This document shows, in pieces, positions 23,598 to 36,861 of a stretch of 64,000 bases of DNA. Position numbers and translations under genes: made by a program. Below the pieces are notes generated by a model, which ran no database searches, had not been told where the DNA came from, and saw nothing but the letters and a program-made list of their open reading frames with translations. This stretch comes from Acorus gramineus (Eukaryota; Streptophyta; Magnoliopsida; Acorales; Acoraceae), in the NCBI GenBank assembly GCA_030737835.1, contig CM060855.1:8719434-8783433 (forward strand), in the 5' to 3' direction. Each line of letters starts with the position of its first letter. Position 1 is the first letter of the stretch.

Positions 23598-24176
23598 TCA
23601 GAAGCTCCAAAGCTTGATATCCCCACCAACCTCTTCATTCTCCAACTGATCCTCCGCCGCCGCCGCCGCCCCAAACACGCCAACCATGTCGGCGAAGTCG
23701 ACCCAACAAGGATCCAAGATCTCCCACATGGAATGCATGAATTCCAGGCTGTCGTCGTCTTCGTCGGACAAAGGTGACGGCGTAGAAGGGGAGGCCACCG
23801 CCATTGTGGGTGGTGGTGGTGGTGGAGGACTGGCATTGGCGGCTGCGGCGGCGGCGACTCTCTGTATGGATTTGGGTGACATGAGTGGGGTGTAGTCATC
23901 GAAGTGGTGGGGATGGTGGTCTGGGAAGTTGAGGTTGGCGGAGGAGCCTTTGAGGCAGAGGAGGGCGGCGTCGTAGGCGCGAGCGGCGGCTTCGGGGGTT
24001 GAGTAGGAGCCGAGCCAGATGCGAGTCTTCTGGTTTGGAGCCCGGATCTCGGAGACCCAGGAGCCCCAGCTCCTCATGCGGACACCCTTGTAGTGCTGGT
24101 GCTTCTTCTTCATTGGGTTGGGAGGAGGACTTGTTGCATGGCTTGATGTGTTGGTGGTGGTGGTGTTCTTTGCCAT
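23598..24176 (-). CDS. AP2/ERF transcription factor, ERF014-like (192 aa, intronless)
   Basis: DNA-binding transcription regulator. One open frame. A single AP2 domain spans residues 29-85: [17 protein letters not shown], then [19 protein letters not shown], then [19 protein letters not shown]. These words are typical of the ERF012-014 branch (group III), which shares the SWVSEIR and LLCLKG signatures. A basic MKKKHQH patch precedes the domain. The C-terminal half has poly-Ala and poly-Pro runs, an acidic [10 protein letters not shown] segment (a candidate activation region) and ends in IKLWSF, a terminus common in this branch. The gene is far more GC-rich than its surroundings. A TATA box and a GA-rich leader lie upstream (24181-24281). 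The exact orthologue is inferred from the domain. Confidence 0.95.
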   Translation of the reverse strand: MAKNTTTTNTSSHATSPPPNPMKKKHQHYKGVRMRSWGSWVSEIRAPNQKTRIWLGSYSTPEAAARAYDAALLCLKGSSANLNFPDHHPHHFDDYTPLMSPKSIQRVAAAAAANASPPPPPPPTMAVASPSTPSPLSDEDDDSLEFMHSMWEILDPCWVDFADMVGVFGAAAAAEDQLENEEVGGDIKLWSF

Positions 24177-24180
24177 TGAA

Positions 24181-24201
24181 TGATCTCTCTCTCTCTCTCT
24201 T
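24181..24201. repeat. CT/GA microsatellite in the ERF leader
   Basis: GATCTCTCTCTCTCTCTCTT on the plus strand, i.e. (GA)n in the transcribed sense, directly before the start codon of the minus-strand ERF gene. Confidence 0.85.
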
Positions 24202-24273
24202 TTTATCTCTGTCTATTTGTTGTTGTTGCTGGTGGTGGTCTTTGTTGTTGTTGGTTTTGAATGTTGGGGGACT

Positions 24274-24281
24274 TATTTATA
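24274..24281 (-). promoter_or_regulatory. TATA box of the ERF gene
   Basis: TATAAATA on the minus strand, about 98 bp upstream of the ERF start codon, followed by a GA-rich leader. Confidence 0.6.
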
Positions 24282-24301
24282 AAGATGGATTGGTTGGGGT
24301 G

Positions 24302-27300
24302 GGGGGGTGGGGGGAGGAGTAGCACATTGTGAGATATAATATATTCAAACAAATGGTCAATGTGGGTCCACAAGAGGAGATTGATTAAACACGTGCTGTT
24401 AATGGTTGTTGTTTTTTCTTTTTTTTTTTTGAAAATTAATTTGAGTTATTTTTATTTTGTATTTTTAGAGTTTTTTTCAGTCGTTCTCAATATTAATGTT
24501 ATTTTTGGATCCTTTGACTAATGTTATTAGAGTTTCTTTGTTTTAATTTTTTTTTTTTTTTATGATTCTTCATATTTTATTTGAAAAAGAAAAATGATTT
24601 CACCACCGCAAGAAGGGGACAAATTTTAGAGGTGGCGATTGATGGTGACAATTCTAGACTGGTCAAGGGCGATCGATTGAGGCCATCGTAGATGTGACAG
24701 TTGATTATTATTATTTTTTAAAGGATAAAGACTATTGCTATCACAATTTTATAGAGGTGACGGTTGATTATGAAAAAAATTCAATGGTTACATGGTTAAA
24801 TTTTACAATGTTTCTGAAAATTTTAATAATATAAAGTGTTTTTTTACCAATATATCAAAATAAGAGGCAAAATACTATTAATCAAAGGACCTAAAAATAA
24901 TGAAACACCAAAACTTTGAGTGTGTTTTGGTAGCCAACAGCCTAAAAGTTTTCAAATTAAAATCAGTTTTTTCATGAGAGCTATTGTCAATAAAACCTAA
25001 AACCGGCCTAATGCCAATTCGTTCTTTTCATGAATATAATTTTTATTTATTTATTTTTTCTTTTTTCGTTTCATGACTGTAATTTCATTGATTGTAACTC
25101 CCAAAAACCAAAATTTAAAGATACCATTGAAAACTAATCATCTAATTAAAAATTAATTTTAGGAAAACAGAATGAACTTAATAATTGATTTTAAAAGTAC
25201 AACAAATAATATAAATATATAGTGAATCAAACCCAGGTTCACATCAACAGATTAAAGAGAGAAAACATGGTATTCTAATGAAAGGCAGCTTCGTGGATAC
25301 GAGGGGTAGGGCCATGAAGAAATAGAGAGGGGACACGTGGTTTTTGAATCTCAAACAATAACAGTAAAAAAAACAAAAACAAATAAATCCATGCCTCCCA
25401 CATAAGGGACTGTCACATTTGCCTTAGCTGGTGCTTCACTGTCTTGCATACCTATGTCACTCTCTATATTTCTCTTTATCTAAGACGCGTTAATGACGAC
25501 TCGTGTCCCTGTATAGTTTTGACACATTTAAGACATATATTAATATAATTAAGGATCATAGATTCTACATTGAAAATTAATATTAAATAATTATGGATTC
25601 ATGTAACATCTACTTATCTTGTTTGTCAAAGAGAATCCATATATTCAGTCATACATTGGAACAGTTTGTTGTCAATCCTCATGGATTTCCGGACCCATGG
25701 TAGATTTGAAGCTGCTGCATATGTGTTCATGTTACATCAGTATAACAGATCCATTCGTTTCATGAAAATTTGAACAATTGGTTGTTGGCAGTGTGACATA
25801 GCATTCAAATGAACTTTTTTTAAGTATAAATGAATAAATACAAGACAAAGATATGGTCACCAGGTTTATAATTAAGTGGGTGTTATAAAGTCATTAAGGA
25901 TTAATGAAAAGCTAATTAATCAATCTTGCATAGATGGTTAGAAATATGTCTCAGATCCGGTGTACCAATTTAGGTGGCTGTGATGAAGTCATTTAGGTGG
26001 ATAGCTAAGTGACTGGATTAGTTAAGATTTGATCGTTTAAGCAGTTTGATCATTGGGATATGTTTCTTGAGGATTATTATATTATATAATATCTATTAAT
26101 TAATTCTTTTATGCTATCCCGATTATGCTTATATTTTCGATGTTGTTTTGATGTTATTTTGCTATTATTTTATAGTCTAAAATCATTATATATATAATAT
26201 GTATATGTATTATATTTATTATTCTAAAATGCAATTGTTTAATCCCTGATTAATCTTCACATAGTCGATTAATTCCTAGTCCTTCCTTAACTGTCCAACT
26301 AGCAACTAACACTTTTTACAACATTGCACATATGACATGTATTTTTATAACTCAGATCAAATTTAAACCACCAAATTAATTAAATTTTGGGTTATTATAT
26401 TAAATAAGGAAAATGTTAAGTTCAATTTGTTTTTCACATCATCTGTAGTACACCATGTTTTAATTTTAAGTATACATTTGCTTAATTAATTATATTTTTT
26501 AATAAAAAAATAAATCACACACATATATATATATACACATTAATTGAATGTAGATATTTTTATATTTTTTATAATAGAATCCACATTAAATTATACCTGT
26601 ATTAATAACGTGACAACTATAAATAAGATTACAAAACACACTGATCACTCAATGAACTTAAAAAAAGGTGCAGGCCATCCCTCCTTAGCTCATGCTTGCG
26701 AAATTGAATACCGTTTTCAGCTTAACTTTAAAGGGCTTTTCCCACTCAAAAACATTAGTATGTTTGAGTGATAAAGCCCAAGCAAGACTACTTAATTACT
26801 TTAATTGTGACATTGTTGGGATTTATTATTATATTATTATTATATGATAACTCTAATATTATGCGGTACGTACTTCCAATGTTTGTTTCTTTACTCTGAT
26901 TTTATTTTATTTTATTTTAGATGGGGATGCTCTTTGTACAGCCAATCACCTACAAAAGTGTTTTTAAAAATAATATATAACATGCATGGAAGCGACGCCT
27001 TCAAAATTTCTTTACTCTGATTTTATTTTATTTCAGATTGTCACATGAGTCTGACCTTTTGAGGATATTTGAGTTGGTGAGATCGATATTTAATTCGTTT
27101 TTTATTTTTATTTTTTATTTCAGTATAACATAATGTAGAATTAATTTGTCCTCACCTAGAATCTAATGATGAAGTATTATATAGATTGCTAAGGAAGTTG
27201 AGCAAGTCATTAATTGGGTCTAACATTTTCATTATAGCTAATTCTGGTTTGATTTATAAGACAACATTGAACATCCTGGATTATTTACAGTTTTGATAAG

Positions 27301-30033
27301 ATGATTTCCATGTTGATTGAGTTCTACATAAGCAATTGTTTTTGTTACATGAAAGGGGGGTTTGATTATCAAAAGTAAGATTAAAAAAAATAAATTAGAA
27401 CAGCTGAATATACTACTTTTAAACAAATCTACATTCGTGCTTAGAATAAGATTGTCACAATACGATTACATATCAATGAACAATGTAATAATATGTACAA
27501 ACTTGTGGATTTGTAGTTTCATGGATCTTGACAACCATCAAATGACCAAACATTTATCTGATAATTTATAGGTCACCAGTTCACACATGAGCAAAAAAAC
27601 AATGTTTTCTTATATTTTGCATGAGCTTTAAAAATCGAGATATTCCACCGTACCATTTTTAAACAAACTTATGCTAATTAATAAACGTCGTGTTAACATG
27701 GAACAATGCCTTAATCATGCCAAAAGAATCCTAAAAAAACTTGATAAACACAAAATACTTAAAAAGCCCGGGATTCAAAGCACAACGCATGTGAAAGAAT
27801 CAAGGAAAACTAGTTGAGTAATAAGAAGTGTTTAAGGTATGATCAATCTCTAAATGGATATTGACTCGTAATCGAAACTATAAATAAAAACACAATTTCA
27901 CATATTAAATATGTGAGATTGTCACATGTCAGTCTCTCAAAAACTATAATTAAATCTCATATCGAGTCTGAGAGGTGTTAGGAACTAGGAAGTGACCCAA
28001 AATGACAACTAAGGATTTGGTTGTTGAAGTATGTAGGGGAACGGAGAAGCAAAGTCCATGTGTGGGGGGAGGCTCCCCATCTTAGAATAATCAATACCCT
28101 CCATTATTAGTCCTTGTTTGATGAGAGCATATGTTTGTGTACAGTCTCTAGTGAACCTTCCTTGAAGCATCATGAGTTAAATCTCATGTGATGAAAGCAA
28201 CCACTTTATTTTTTTGACTAACAACAACATATCTCTACTTTAGTTGAATGAAAATATGCATTACAGCAAGGATTGTCAAGCTAACAAACTGTTAAAAAAA
28301 ATACTGTTATTAAATTCTCTTCAGGGACACAAGCTGATGAATATGAAAAAGACTAATATTGAATTATATCACTGTCTACGCGGTTTCATATGCCTTTTTG
28401 CCAACCGGACTTAGAGCATCTCTAATGTTATACCTAAATCTTTATTAAAATTTAAATTAGAATAAAAGTCACCCAAAACTCTCTCCAACCATATACCAAT
28501 ACCTATATTAAATCAAGCTTTTACTCAAATCTTTATCCAAATCAATGGAGACTCAAATTTTTACCCAAATTTTCAACATCTATTTTTTTCTTTTATCTCC
28601 ACATTTTCTTTCAATATGACATTTTTATTGAATTATATTAGATATCTTCCCACCCCCCCAAAATTTTTACCATCTCTTAAACCAAAAAAAAAAAAGTGAT
28701 TTTTTTTTTCTTAAGTCTTCATCTTTGTTTTTTAACTTCTTATTTTTAATCTAATAAAAAAATATTATTTTTACATTTTTTAAAAAAGTTGATGATTATA
28801 ATTTTTAAATTTAAATATTCTAAGAAAAATTAAGTAGTAAAAATGTTTGGAGAAAAAACTTTGAAAATATTTATAGGAAATAACTGAAAGAAAATATGGA
28901 TTTTTAAAAAGATTTGAGTAAAACACAAAGTGATGATTAGAGGTACATCATATCAAATCAAGTTTTTATCTAAATTTTAAGTAAAATTGAATATAAGTTT
29001 GAATAAGGGCTTAAATATGAGAATTCGTGATGCTCCGTACAGAACTTTTGTGTGTGTACTACGTGTGTGGACCAGTTGAGATAAAAGAAAAGATTAAAAG
29101 ATTCAATTGGTCAAATTTGGTTAATCTTTATACCTGTATATCTCTTGACAGATGTTTTTGACATCTAAACAACACATGCTTTTAGAGCTGATTTTTTCAG
29201 TAGCTGACTACATGAAAATCTGTCTCCTTTGTCTGACACCTATACATTATGACTTTGGAATCTATACAATAATTAGTTATATGGAGTTATAACTACTGAA
29301 GAAAAAAACATTTCGCTGAGTTGAAGGGTTATTGAGTTGAGTCAAGGCAAAATCTTGTGCAATGTGGAACAAGGTCTGAACAGAAGGCCCTTAAGATTCT
29401 GGGCACATGTACTTAGCTGTGGAGTAAAATTTGTCCATCATACAATTCAAAAAATACAGTCAAAGCTGCAGTTCGTGTAGACCCATAAAATAAACAGTTG
29501 AACCTTGTAAATCTAACAGTGAATGCAAATTGATCTTCTATTCAATCAAGGACAATAATAGAATTGGATAAAGTCACTCATCTCAGCTATAAAGGAATGC
29601 TATTGACCCACTCTTTGTTCTTTCTTGCTCATTTTCATAATATCAATCTTCAGATTCTTGAATATACATTGCAATGCATAATAAATGAAATTCATCACTT
29701 AAAAGGAGCCACAATTTAAACAAACACATCCATACAGCACCTGGGTCTTCTGTTTTTATTTAGACTTAAGATCTTCAATGGCCGTACAAAGATACATGTA
29801 TATGGAAATATGGTATCAAGCATACTTGCGAAGAGCCTCATCAAGCACCATGTACAGGCATTCATATTGATGAAAATGATACTTATGACATGAGGCCCCA
29901 GCAAGGGATGCATTCATGATTTGACATGGGCTATGAGAGCTGGCATACATTCATCTTTCCGCGTAGACTGTCTGCAGTATGTCTCAGTCATAAAACAGAG
30001 GGGGAGGAGAAATGTCCAGGTAAAGTGACGTTT
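24302..30033. other. Long AT-rich intergenic region
   Basis: Apart from the MITE at 28413-29036, some poly(T) and (TA)n tracts and a repeated CTTTACTCTGATTTTATTTT (about 26890 and 27009), I see nothing that supports a gene. The short ORFs have the composition of chance frames. Confidence 0.5.
28413..29036. mobile_element. MITE-like element with GAGCATC termini
   Basis: Left end TTAGAGCATCTCTAATGTTA; right end, reverse-complemented, GGAGCATCACGAATTCTCA. The arms near each end carry TTTAAATTAGAAT- and AAATTTTAAGTAAAA-type inverted stretches. No coding capacity. Related ends occur at 15734-16060. Confidence 0.5.
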
Positions 30034-32728
30034 CTACTCAGAATTTCCAGCAAAGGAACTAAGGGATCTGATGACGTTCTCATATACTTTGATGCCCCTC
30101 AAAAACACAGTATCCTTCAGAAACTGCAGTATAAAAAATCATAAATTAATTGAGAGAAACAAACCAAACAATGGAAAAGTTGGTGGAACATAAGTAACGT
30201 TTCAGACCTCGTTATGATCATGGAGTAGGATGGGAGTGTTTGCCATAGGTGAAAACCCAAGAGCAGGAATTCCCTTCTGCCTCATGAATCTGGCATCGGT
30301 TGTGGAACTCAAGATTTCAGGTTTCGAAAGTTTTCCACCAGATGCAGTAACAGCTTGCACAAAAACAGACCACCATGGGTTGGACTCGTTCGTAGCTGTC
30401 ATTAGTGGCTTCCCAGCATTATCCCTTATCGGTCCTTTTTGAATGATCTCCAAAATTATTATAAACAAAGAATATTTAGCTTTTTTCATCAGGAAGAAGT
30501 GATTGAAAGAACTATGTTGAAGTAGACTGGAAAAAAAAATGTTTCTGAATGCCGAAGAAAAATGTCAGCCATGTTTTAGAGTTTCCAGAGTCCATGGATT
30601 GGAAAAAAGTAGACACCAAATTGGGAAAGAAAGAAATAAGAATCAGTGAGCACTCAGTGCTGGTTTTGGCGTGAAAGGAAAAACCACCATTAAAAATCAA
30701 CTAGCTATTGGAAAAAATAAAATAATGAAAAATTCAACAGCATACAATATCATAAACTTACTTAAGTAGAAGATGGTCACATATTTTACTTCATTTTTGC
30801 CCCCAGCCCACTCTCTGTATGAGATATACACCTGGGTATCTTTTCCCACAAGAAATGGTAACTTGTTTTGCTGCATATGGTGGTGGCGCTACATTGGATA
30901 TAAATTTTGATTGAAAAGGAGCTAAGGCAACAGTAAACACTGACACATCAACCCAATGCTTTTTTTTAAATTACTACTATTGTAGAAGAGGGAGTGTGGG
31001 AGGATGGTACTGAGTCAGGCAACTCGATTGGAAATAATTTGGATGCAACCTGTGTTTTGCATGGCATGGGTTAGTACTTAGTACTAGTGCACTAAAACCA
31101 GGTTTGCACTTTTCAAACATCGAAAAAATTGGAGGCTCACTGGTCACCGCAGCAAAGAAGCTTTTGGTTAACTTTTATATGAATCAATTTTATCAATATT
31201 ACAGTTTCTTTGTGGATATTTTTAATTCTAAGATGAGTAAGAAGCTACAAAAATTATTAGCCATTCCTTAATGCACACACAATTATCTTAAGATGAACCT
31301 TGTATTTTAATCCATATGAAACATAATGAATTCTGCTTAGAGGTACTAATATACAATTACTGTGTGTTTGTCTTTCTTCTTTTTAAGTTTGTGAAAGGGT
31401 TGTCTTTAGGTAGATAACCAGTCATAAAAATTGACATCAATGTCTTGTGGGGTTATTTCTAGACATTCAGGCACACTCAATTGCCAACCTCATCAAAGGG
31501 ATAAGGCTTGGTGTTTATGATGATTATGCCTATAAACAGAATGTATAGTCTGAAATTAGGGGTCATCAAGACTCACGGCAATCTGGCTCCAGGACGGAGC
31601 TTAGTTTGTGTAACAGTGTTGTCTCGAAGATGAGAACTCCGATCATCTATTCACCAGCTGTTCTTTTTAGCAGAGCCTTTTGGGACAGATTTAAAAATGC
31701 TTGGGGAAATCTATCAGTTCCAATTCAATCTCTAATGGAATTCGTCAAGAAAGCCAGAAAAAAGGAGAGATAAAATTAAGAAGGAAAAAATTGCATTGCT
31801 CTCCTTCTTCATCCTATTTGTTGTGTGCCTCACTACAAATGAGAAGCTGTTTGGGGGAAGAATTGTCCTATGGAAAATTCTTGGGTCAGTGTAGTTTGCC
31901 TGCTGAAGGACTGGTGTAAACACGTTTTTAAGGTTAACAGAATCACTGTTCAGAGGGAGGGGAAATTTCAGTTGAGCAAGGCAGTGTTGCTTTCCTTTCA
32001 TTTCAGGGCAAGAAGCCTATGATGTAACAGGTTTTGGAAGGGGACATTGCTGGTGTCCCATTGATGCAGACATCATAGCCACACATTATATGGCCGGCCG
32101 AGATCAGATGGACCAGAAGAAAAGAAGACGTCTTGATCGTTTGGAAACACAGTAACTTGAAACAGCCATAACTTTTAGACTGTAGATCAGAATCGCTATT
32201 ATAATATGTTCACACGTTCGTATCGACGAGCCCTACAGGAGTAGTCGCTACGCCACTACGCCAATTTTCGGAGTGTTCTGAGATCGTCTTAGGGGTCAAA
32301 TTGACGGTTGAAAGTTATTTTTATTATTTTTGGCAGTTTTGAGTTTGTTAGGATTTTATGCATTTGTTAGGATTTTACTATATTTAGATTTAAATTTCAA
32401 ATATTAGTTTGAATTAAGTCTGTCAATCGGACATATACGAATCAGATATGCTAATATCCATATCCTAACTTTCAAATTTGGATACGGATATCAATTTTCG
32501 GATTCAGATCCCTTCGGATACGGATCGGATACGGATATTTTTTGAATAATTAATATGTTTGAATATTTACATTAATTTGGATAATCAAGTATTATTTTGG
32601 AGAAGACATTAAAATTAAAATTGAGATTTTAAGGCTTATTATCTCTTTCAGATATCATATATTGAAAATTTAATAGTATTATAATATATTATCATTGTAA
32701 TTAATCATACAAGATAACAATATGAAAA

Positions 32729-32762
<34 letters not shown>

Positions 32763-35214
32763 CGTAGGATACAGATATTTTTCGGATCGGATAGACTGAT
32801 ATCCATATCCGCACTCTGGATCTTCAAATATCAGATATTTCTTATTTTTCGTATACGGATTCGGACCAGATTTAGATTTTTTTCGGATAATTGACAAGCT
32901 TAGTTTGAAATCGAATTTGAATAATAGTTAGGATTAAATAAGAATGTATTAGTTATTTTTATAGATTTAGATAATATGTTAGGATCATAGTTTAGATTTG
33001 GATAATTAGTTGAGATCTTAATTATTTATGGATTCTTATTTAATAAATAGGCATGTAAACCAATTGATTATGGAGAAATTGATTATTAGAATTTGTTTAT
33101 TTTCTCTATTGTGTTTTGTTATCCTAAGAGGATCAACAACTACATAGAATTTCCAATTGTGTGATATTCTTAGGAATCAATAGGCTCGTTGAAACTCTTC
33201 GTCCTGGTATTCTTAGGAATTCAGATTTCGCATCCCTGAAAATTGATTGGGTCAACAGAAGAGCGTGATCATCACGCTGCATCACCCATCCTCTCTCTCT
33301 AGTTAAGGTTATGATGAACACCCTTTCTTTTTCCAAAAAAAAAAAGGAGTTGGTTCAGGTGACAAGCAGTGAGTATGGAGAATGTACTCAGGAGAGTAAG
33401 ATTTCTCCAATGATCACAGAATGGTTTACTAGGCATGCAAGATCCCTTGATCTGTACAACTTAATGTAGAGAGAAGATGCCTATGGAAGAAAAATGAAAT
33501 GTGTGGATGTACATGAATTTCTTCGCATGCCATTCCATAAGTTGGCTAATCAAGAACAATTAACCAAAAGATGGAAAAATTAGGAACAAAAGGCCTGATG
33601 TATAGGGTAGCAATCCAGATCAAAAGTTTCAACAAAAGGGTTCATACAAATGGCAATCTTTCTCCATCAGAAGCAACATCATTGAATAATCACTCATTAC
33701 ACTCGTATGGTGAATTAACTTGACATGCACACAGGGATATAGTAAAACGATGTACTGTAACTAAAACGACAGATCCTCTAGAAGCATGTGATCTGATTAG
33801 TAAGAGTATATCTCAAACCTCCCAAAAGGACAAATCCTCGAAAGTTAAGGTAAGCCCATTTACCATACTAGAAATATGATACACCCAACCCTAAGAATCG
33901 CCCTATACCTTTTTTGTTTGAGGTCATGTGCTAGAGATAGTTTCTATATTGTATAAGTGCATATGACCGGGAGGCGATTTTAGGACTGGGTGTATTAAAG
34001 CTCTACCATACTACACACCATGAAGGTTAATTCGGCATAAAATGGAGTTTCTCAGAAACCAAGCAACCAACAACCATGAAATATATGATATTTACCTGGT
34101 ACGTCATATTCCTCGAATGAGGTGCCCATTCCTCTGCAATTCTCCTCTTCATAAGATCAGGATCTACCGTAGGAGGAAGACGAACATCAAAACCTGCCTC
34201 AGCCTCCGAAGGTTGGACATTCTTCACATAACCCTGTCCAAATATTTCCCCATACACCATAACATATTCTACACTTATGTCAACTGCACCAAAACTAATA
34301 TGAAAGCAAGAATTACAAAACCTAGGTACTGATAGATCATAACGAACTCTCACCGTCTCGGAAGGCGTGCCGGCCTTGAAGTACACTGGGTTCACCGTAA
34401 CGAGTTCGGATGGCGCGGCAAGCCCCGCCTCGACGACCGCGCGCTGCTCTTCCCGGAACCTCGCGATCGCCTCCACGCTCTCCATGAGATTCTCCGCGGC
34501 GGACCCGTCGTACATCCTCGCCCCGTGCCCGGGCGGTCCGACGGCTCTGATGACGAGCGACCAGGGGGACCGGTCGGCGTAGAACACACGGAACTCGTCC
34601 GTCGGTGACGCCTGCCCCTCGTCAAGCACGAACCCCACGTTCAGCGCGTCGAACGCCTCGGAATTCGCGAACGCCCCCATCCCGTCCCGCCCGCCGATCT
34701 CCTCGTCGGGGACGAGCGACACGTGGACGGTGCGGAGCGGGGCGAAGGAGGGGTCCGATTTCAGAACGCGAAGCGCTTCGATGTACTGGATCGCGAGGCA
34801 CTTGTCGTCTTGGGATCCGCGCGCGAAGATCCGACCGTCGACGTTGGAGGCGGAGAAGGGGGGGTGGAGCCACTTGAGGGGCTCGGCGGGGACGGAGTCG
34901 ATGTGGGAGTTGAGGAGGATGGAAGGGAGGGTGGGGTCGGAGCCCCGACATGTGAGGAGGATGAGGGGCTTCCCAGGGGAGAATTCTAGGGTTAGGGTTT
35001 CGAGGCCGGCGGAGGTGGCGAGGGAGGTGAGGAAATCGGCGGCGGAGGCGTAGTCGGGGTGCGGATGGGCGGTCCTGATGCGGAGGTACCGCTGGAAGTG
35101 TTCGAGCTGCTGCTGCTGCTGCTGATGGTGTTGGTGTTGCTGATCGGGTTCGGATAGGGCGGCGGAGCAGAGTAGGAGTAGCGAGAAGAGGGCGGAGGGG
35201 ATTCGGTTGTCCAT
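30034..35214 (-). CDS. Aminoacylase-1-like M20 peptidase, secretory (4 exons, 442 aa)
   Basis: Zinc hydrolase expected to deacylate N-acyl-L-amino acids. Exons on the minus strand: 35214-34354, 34233-34096, 30447-30208, 30123-30034; 1,329 nt, in frame throughout. Residues 1-22 (MDNRIPSALFSLLLLCSAAL) look like a signal peptide, so it probably enters the ER. A His/Gln-rich run follows. Metal and catalytic residues of the family are present: NSHIDSVP (His103, Asp105), GSQDDK (bridging Asp), PDEEIGG (Glu170/Glu171), VLDEG, PPGHGARMYDGSAAEN (dimerisation domain) and HDHNE near the C-terminus. An in-frame ATG lies at 35358, but the 35214 start gives the signal peptide directly. Intron 2 (about 3.6 kb) holds a probable solo LTR. 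Exon 1 is much GC-richer than the other exons. Confidence 0.93.
32090..33265 (+). mobile_element. Probable solo LTR in aminoacylase intron 2
   Basis: AACTTGAAACAGCCATAACT and GTTCACACGTTCGTATCGAC near the left resemble the 3' ends of plant LTR retroelements. TTTAATAAATAGGCATGT (about 33040) followed by TTTATTTTCTCTATTGTG is like the TATA/R region of an LTR. No gag or pol flanks it. A TIR element (32415-32900) interrupts it. Ends were not fixed and no target duplication was confirmed. Confidence 0.4.
32415..32900. mobile_element. GGATACGGATAT-rich TIR element, copy 1
   Basis: The left end AAGTCTGTCAATCGGACATA mirrors the right end ATTGACAAGCTT. The arms are filled with variants of GGATACGGATAT on one side and ATATCCGTATCC on the other. 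It sits inside the probable solo LTR, so it inserted later. A (TA)n microsatellite lies at 32738-32762. Confidence 0.65.
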
Positions 35215-35742
35215 GGCCGTTACTGTCGGGTTGCAAAAAGTGAATCCGAATTTTTTTAGTGGGGCAGTTTCGATTCGAGGGTGTCCGCTTACTTCCCAGC
35301 TACCAGCTTCCGAGTCCTGACCCTTTGTGGTCATATAAATCATCTGGCAGATAATCATAGGCTGAAAAATGTCAGCGGTGTTTTTTTTTTTTTTAACTTT
35401 GTTTGAATATTTTTTAAATTTTTTTAACTACATGAAAAAAAACCATCATCTATTAACATCACGTGCTCATATTAATGTGATATATATTTTAGAGTTAAAG
35501 GCATTTATATTTCTGTAAATATAGAAAATTCTACATAAATCCCTCTTAAAGATAGGTCAAACATACAAGTTTTTAAAAATTTTAAAAATTTCAAGTATCA
35601 TCCATGAGTTAAATTTTTATCTAAGTTGACAAAATATTCTCATAATGTACCATCTTTGTATAATTGCGTAGTCATTGTTGTCCTTGTAAAAAATTTATTA
35701 AAAAAAGACATATTAATCATTTCAAATGACCAAATTATCCTT

Positions 35743-36080
35743 AGGCCCCGTTTGGTTGCGCGATTCCGCGCGCTTTTGCTTTTTGAAAAGCTGAAAAGCT
35801 AAAAGCGTGCAGCCAAACGGGGCAGCTTTTTGCAGAATCGGAAGCTGGATTCTTTTAATTTTTTCCTCGAAATCTGTGTTTTAAAAAGCTCAGAAACAAC
35901 GCTTTTTGATCGGAATCGATTTTTTAAATTGAAAAGCAACTTTCTCTGCCAAACATTAAACTCCTTTCAAATATTGATTCCTGATTTTAAAAAAAGCATC
36001 CTAAAAAAATCAACGTCTAAAATTATCTTAAAAAACAGCTTTATTTCAAAAGCTACTTTTCAATCTGTGTTTCCAAACGT
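35743..36080. mobile_element. hAT-like MITE with an 81-bp terminal hairpin
   Basis: It starts GGCCCCGTTTGGTTGCGCG. Within 81 bp the inverse GTGCAGCCAAACGGGGC appears (35743-35823), forming a strong foldback. The right end TTTCCAAACGTACTCTAA is a weaker inverse of the start. GTTTGGTTGCGCGATT is shared with the element at 59280. Confidence 0.6.
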
Positions 36081-36861
36081 ACTCTAAATCTTCTTCACTC
36101 ATATCGATTCACGTCACCTCACTGAAGTTCAAGTGTCGAACTATAGGTAGATTGGGCCTGGCTATAGCCCGGCTTAAATTTTCAAGAAAATCCTTAGGGA
36201 AATGGGTGTTGTTACCCCTGTTTCCATCTAAAATGGGAAATAGGTTTTTTGACCAATGAATAGACTCCACGTCTAAAAGATTACGTTAGCTGACAGTGCA
36301 GAGTCAAATCCCTCCGGATCATCACATCACCGTTAATAGGGGTTCCAAAACGTGTCAAAAAGGTTTGTAAAAATTATACTAAAGTTATTGTACATCAAAA
36401 TAATTACAAACTAGTCCCTTCAAAATGATCAAATGAGCCCACGTAAAAAAGGTTTGTAAAAATTTTATTAAAGTTATTATATATCAAAATAATCACAAAC
36501 TAATCCCTCTAAATTAAATCAAATGAGACGCGAGACGGTAGTAAAAAACTATTTCAACTTTTATATAAGTTCATAACTTATTAGATATGTAATTTAAAAA
36601 AAATAAAAATACAAGTGGACTGTATTTAAGACTATAAAAAAGAATAAAAATAATTTTTTTTAAAAAATGAATAAAAATCTCTATGAGCTTTAAACAACAT
36701 CCACACAATTATCATTACAAATCAAATTAAACCATAAAAAGTCACCATCAAATTTAACTAATAACATTCAACTCAGTCATTTCATAATAAACATAAAAAT
36801 AATAACTAAAACATTTAAGTGACATTCCTGACTTACACATATTCTATAAAGACTTACAAAT

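Noticed and set aside
34392-35236. Long ORFs in other frames (up to 204 codons) over the aminoacylase
   Set aside because: Shadows of GC-rich exon 1; Arg/Pro-rich and without family motifs, whereas the aminoacylase frame has all catalytic motifs.
35215-35358. Upstream ATG (35358) as aminoacylase start
   Set aside because: It would add 48 residues without homology ahead of a good signal peptide; the 35214 start fits the family better.
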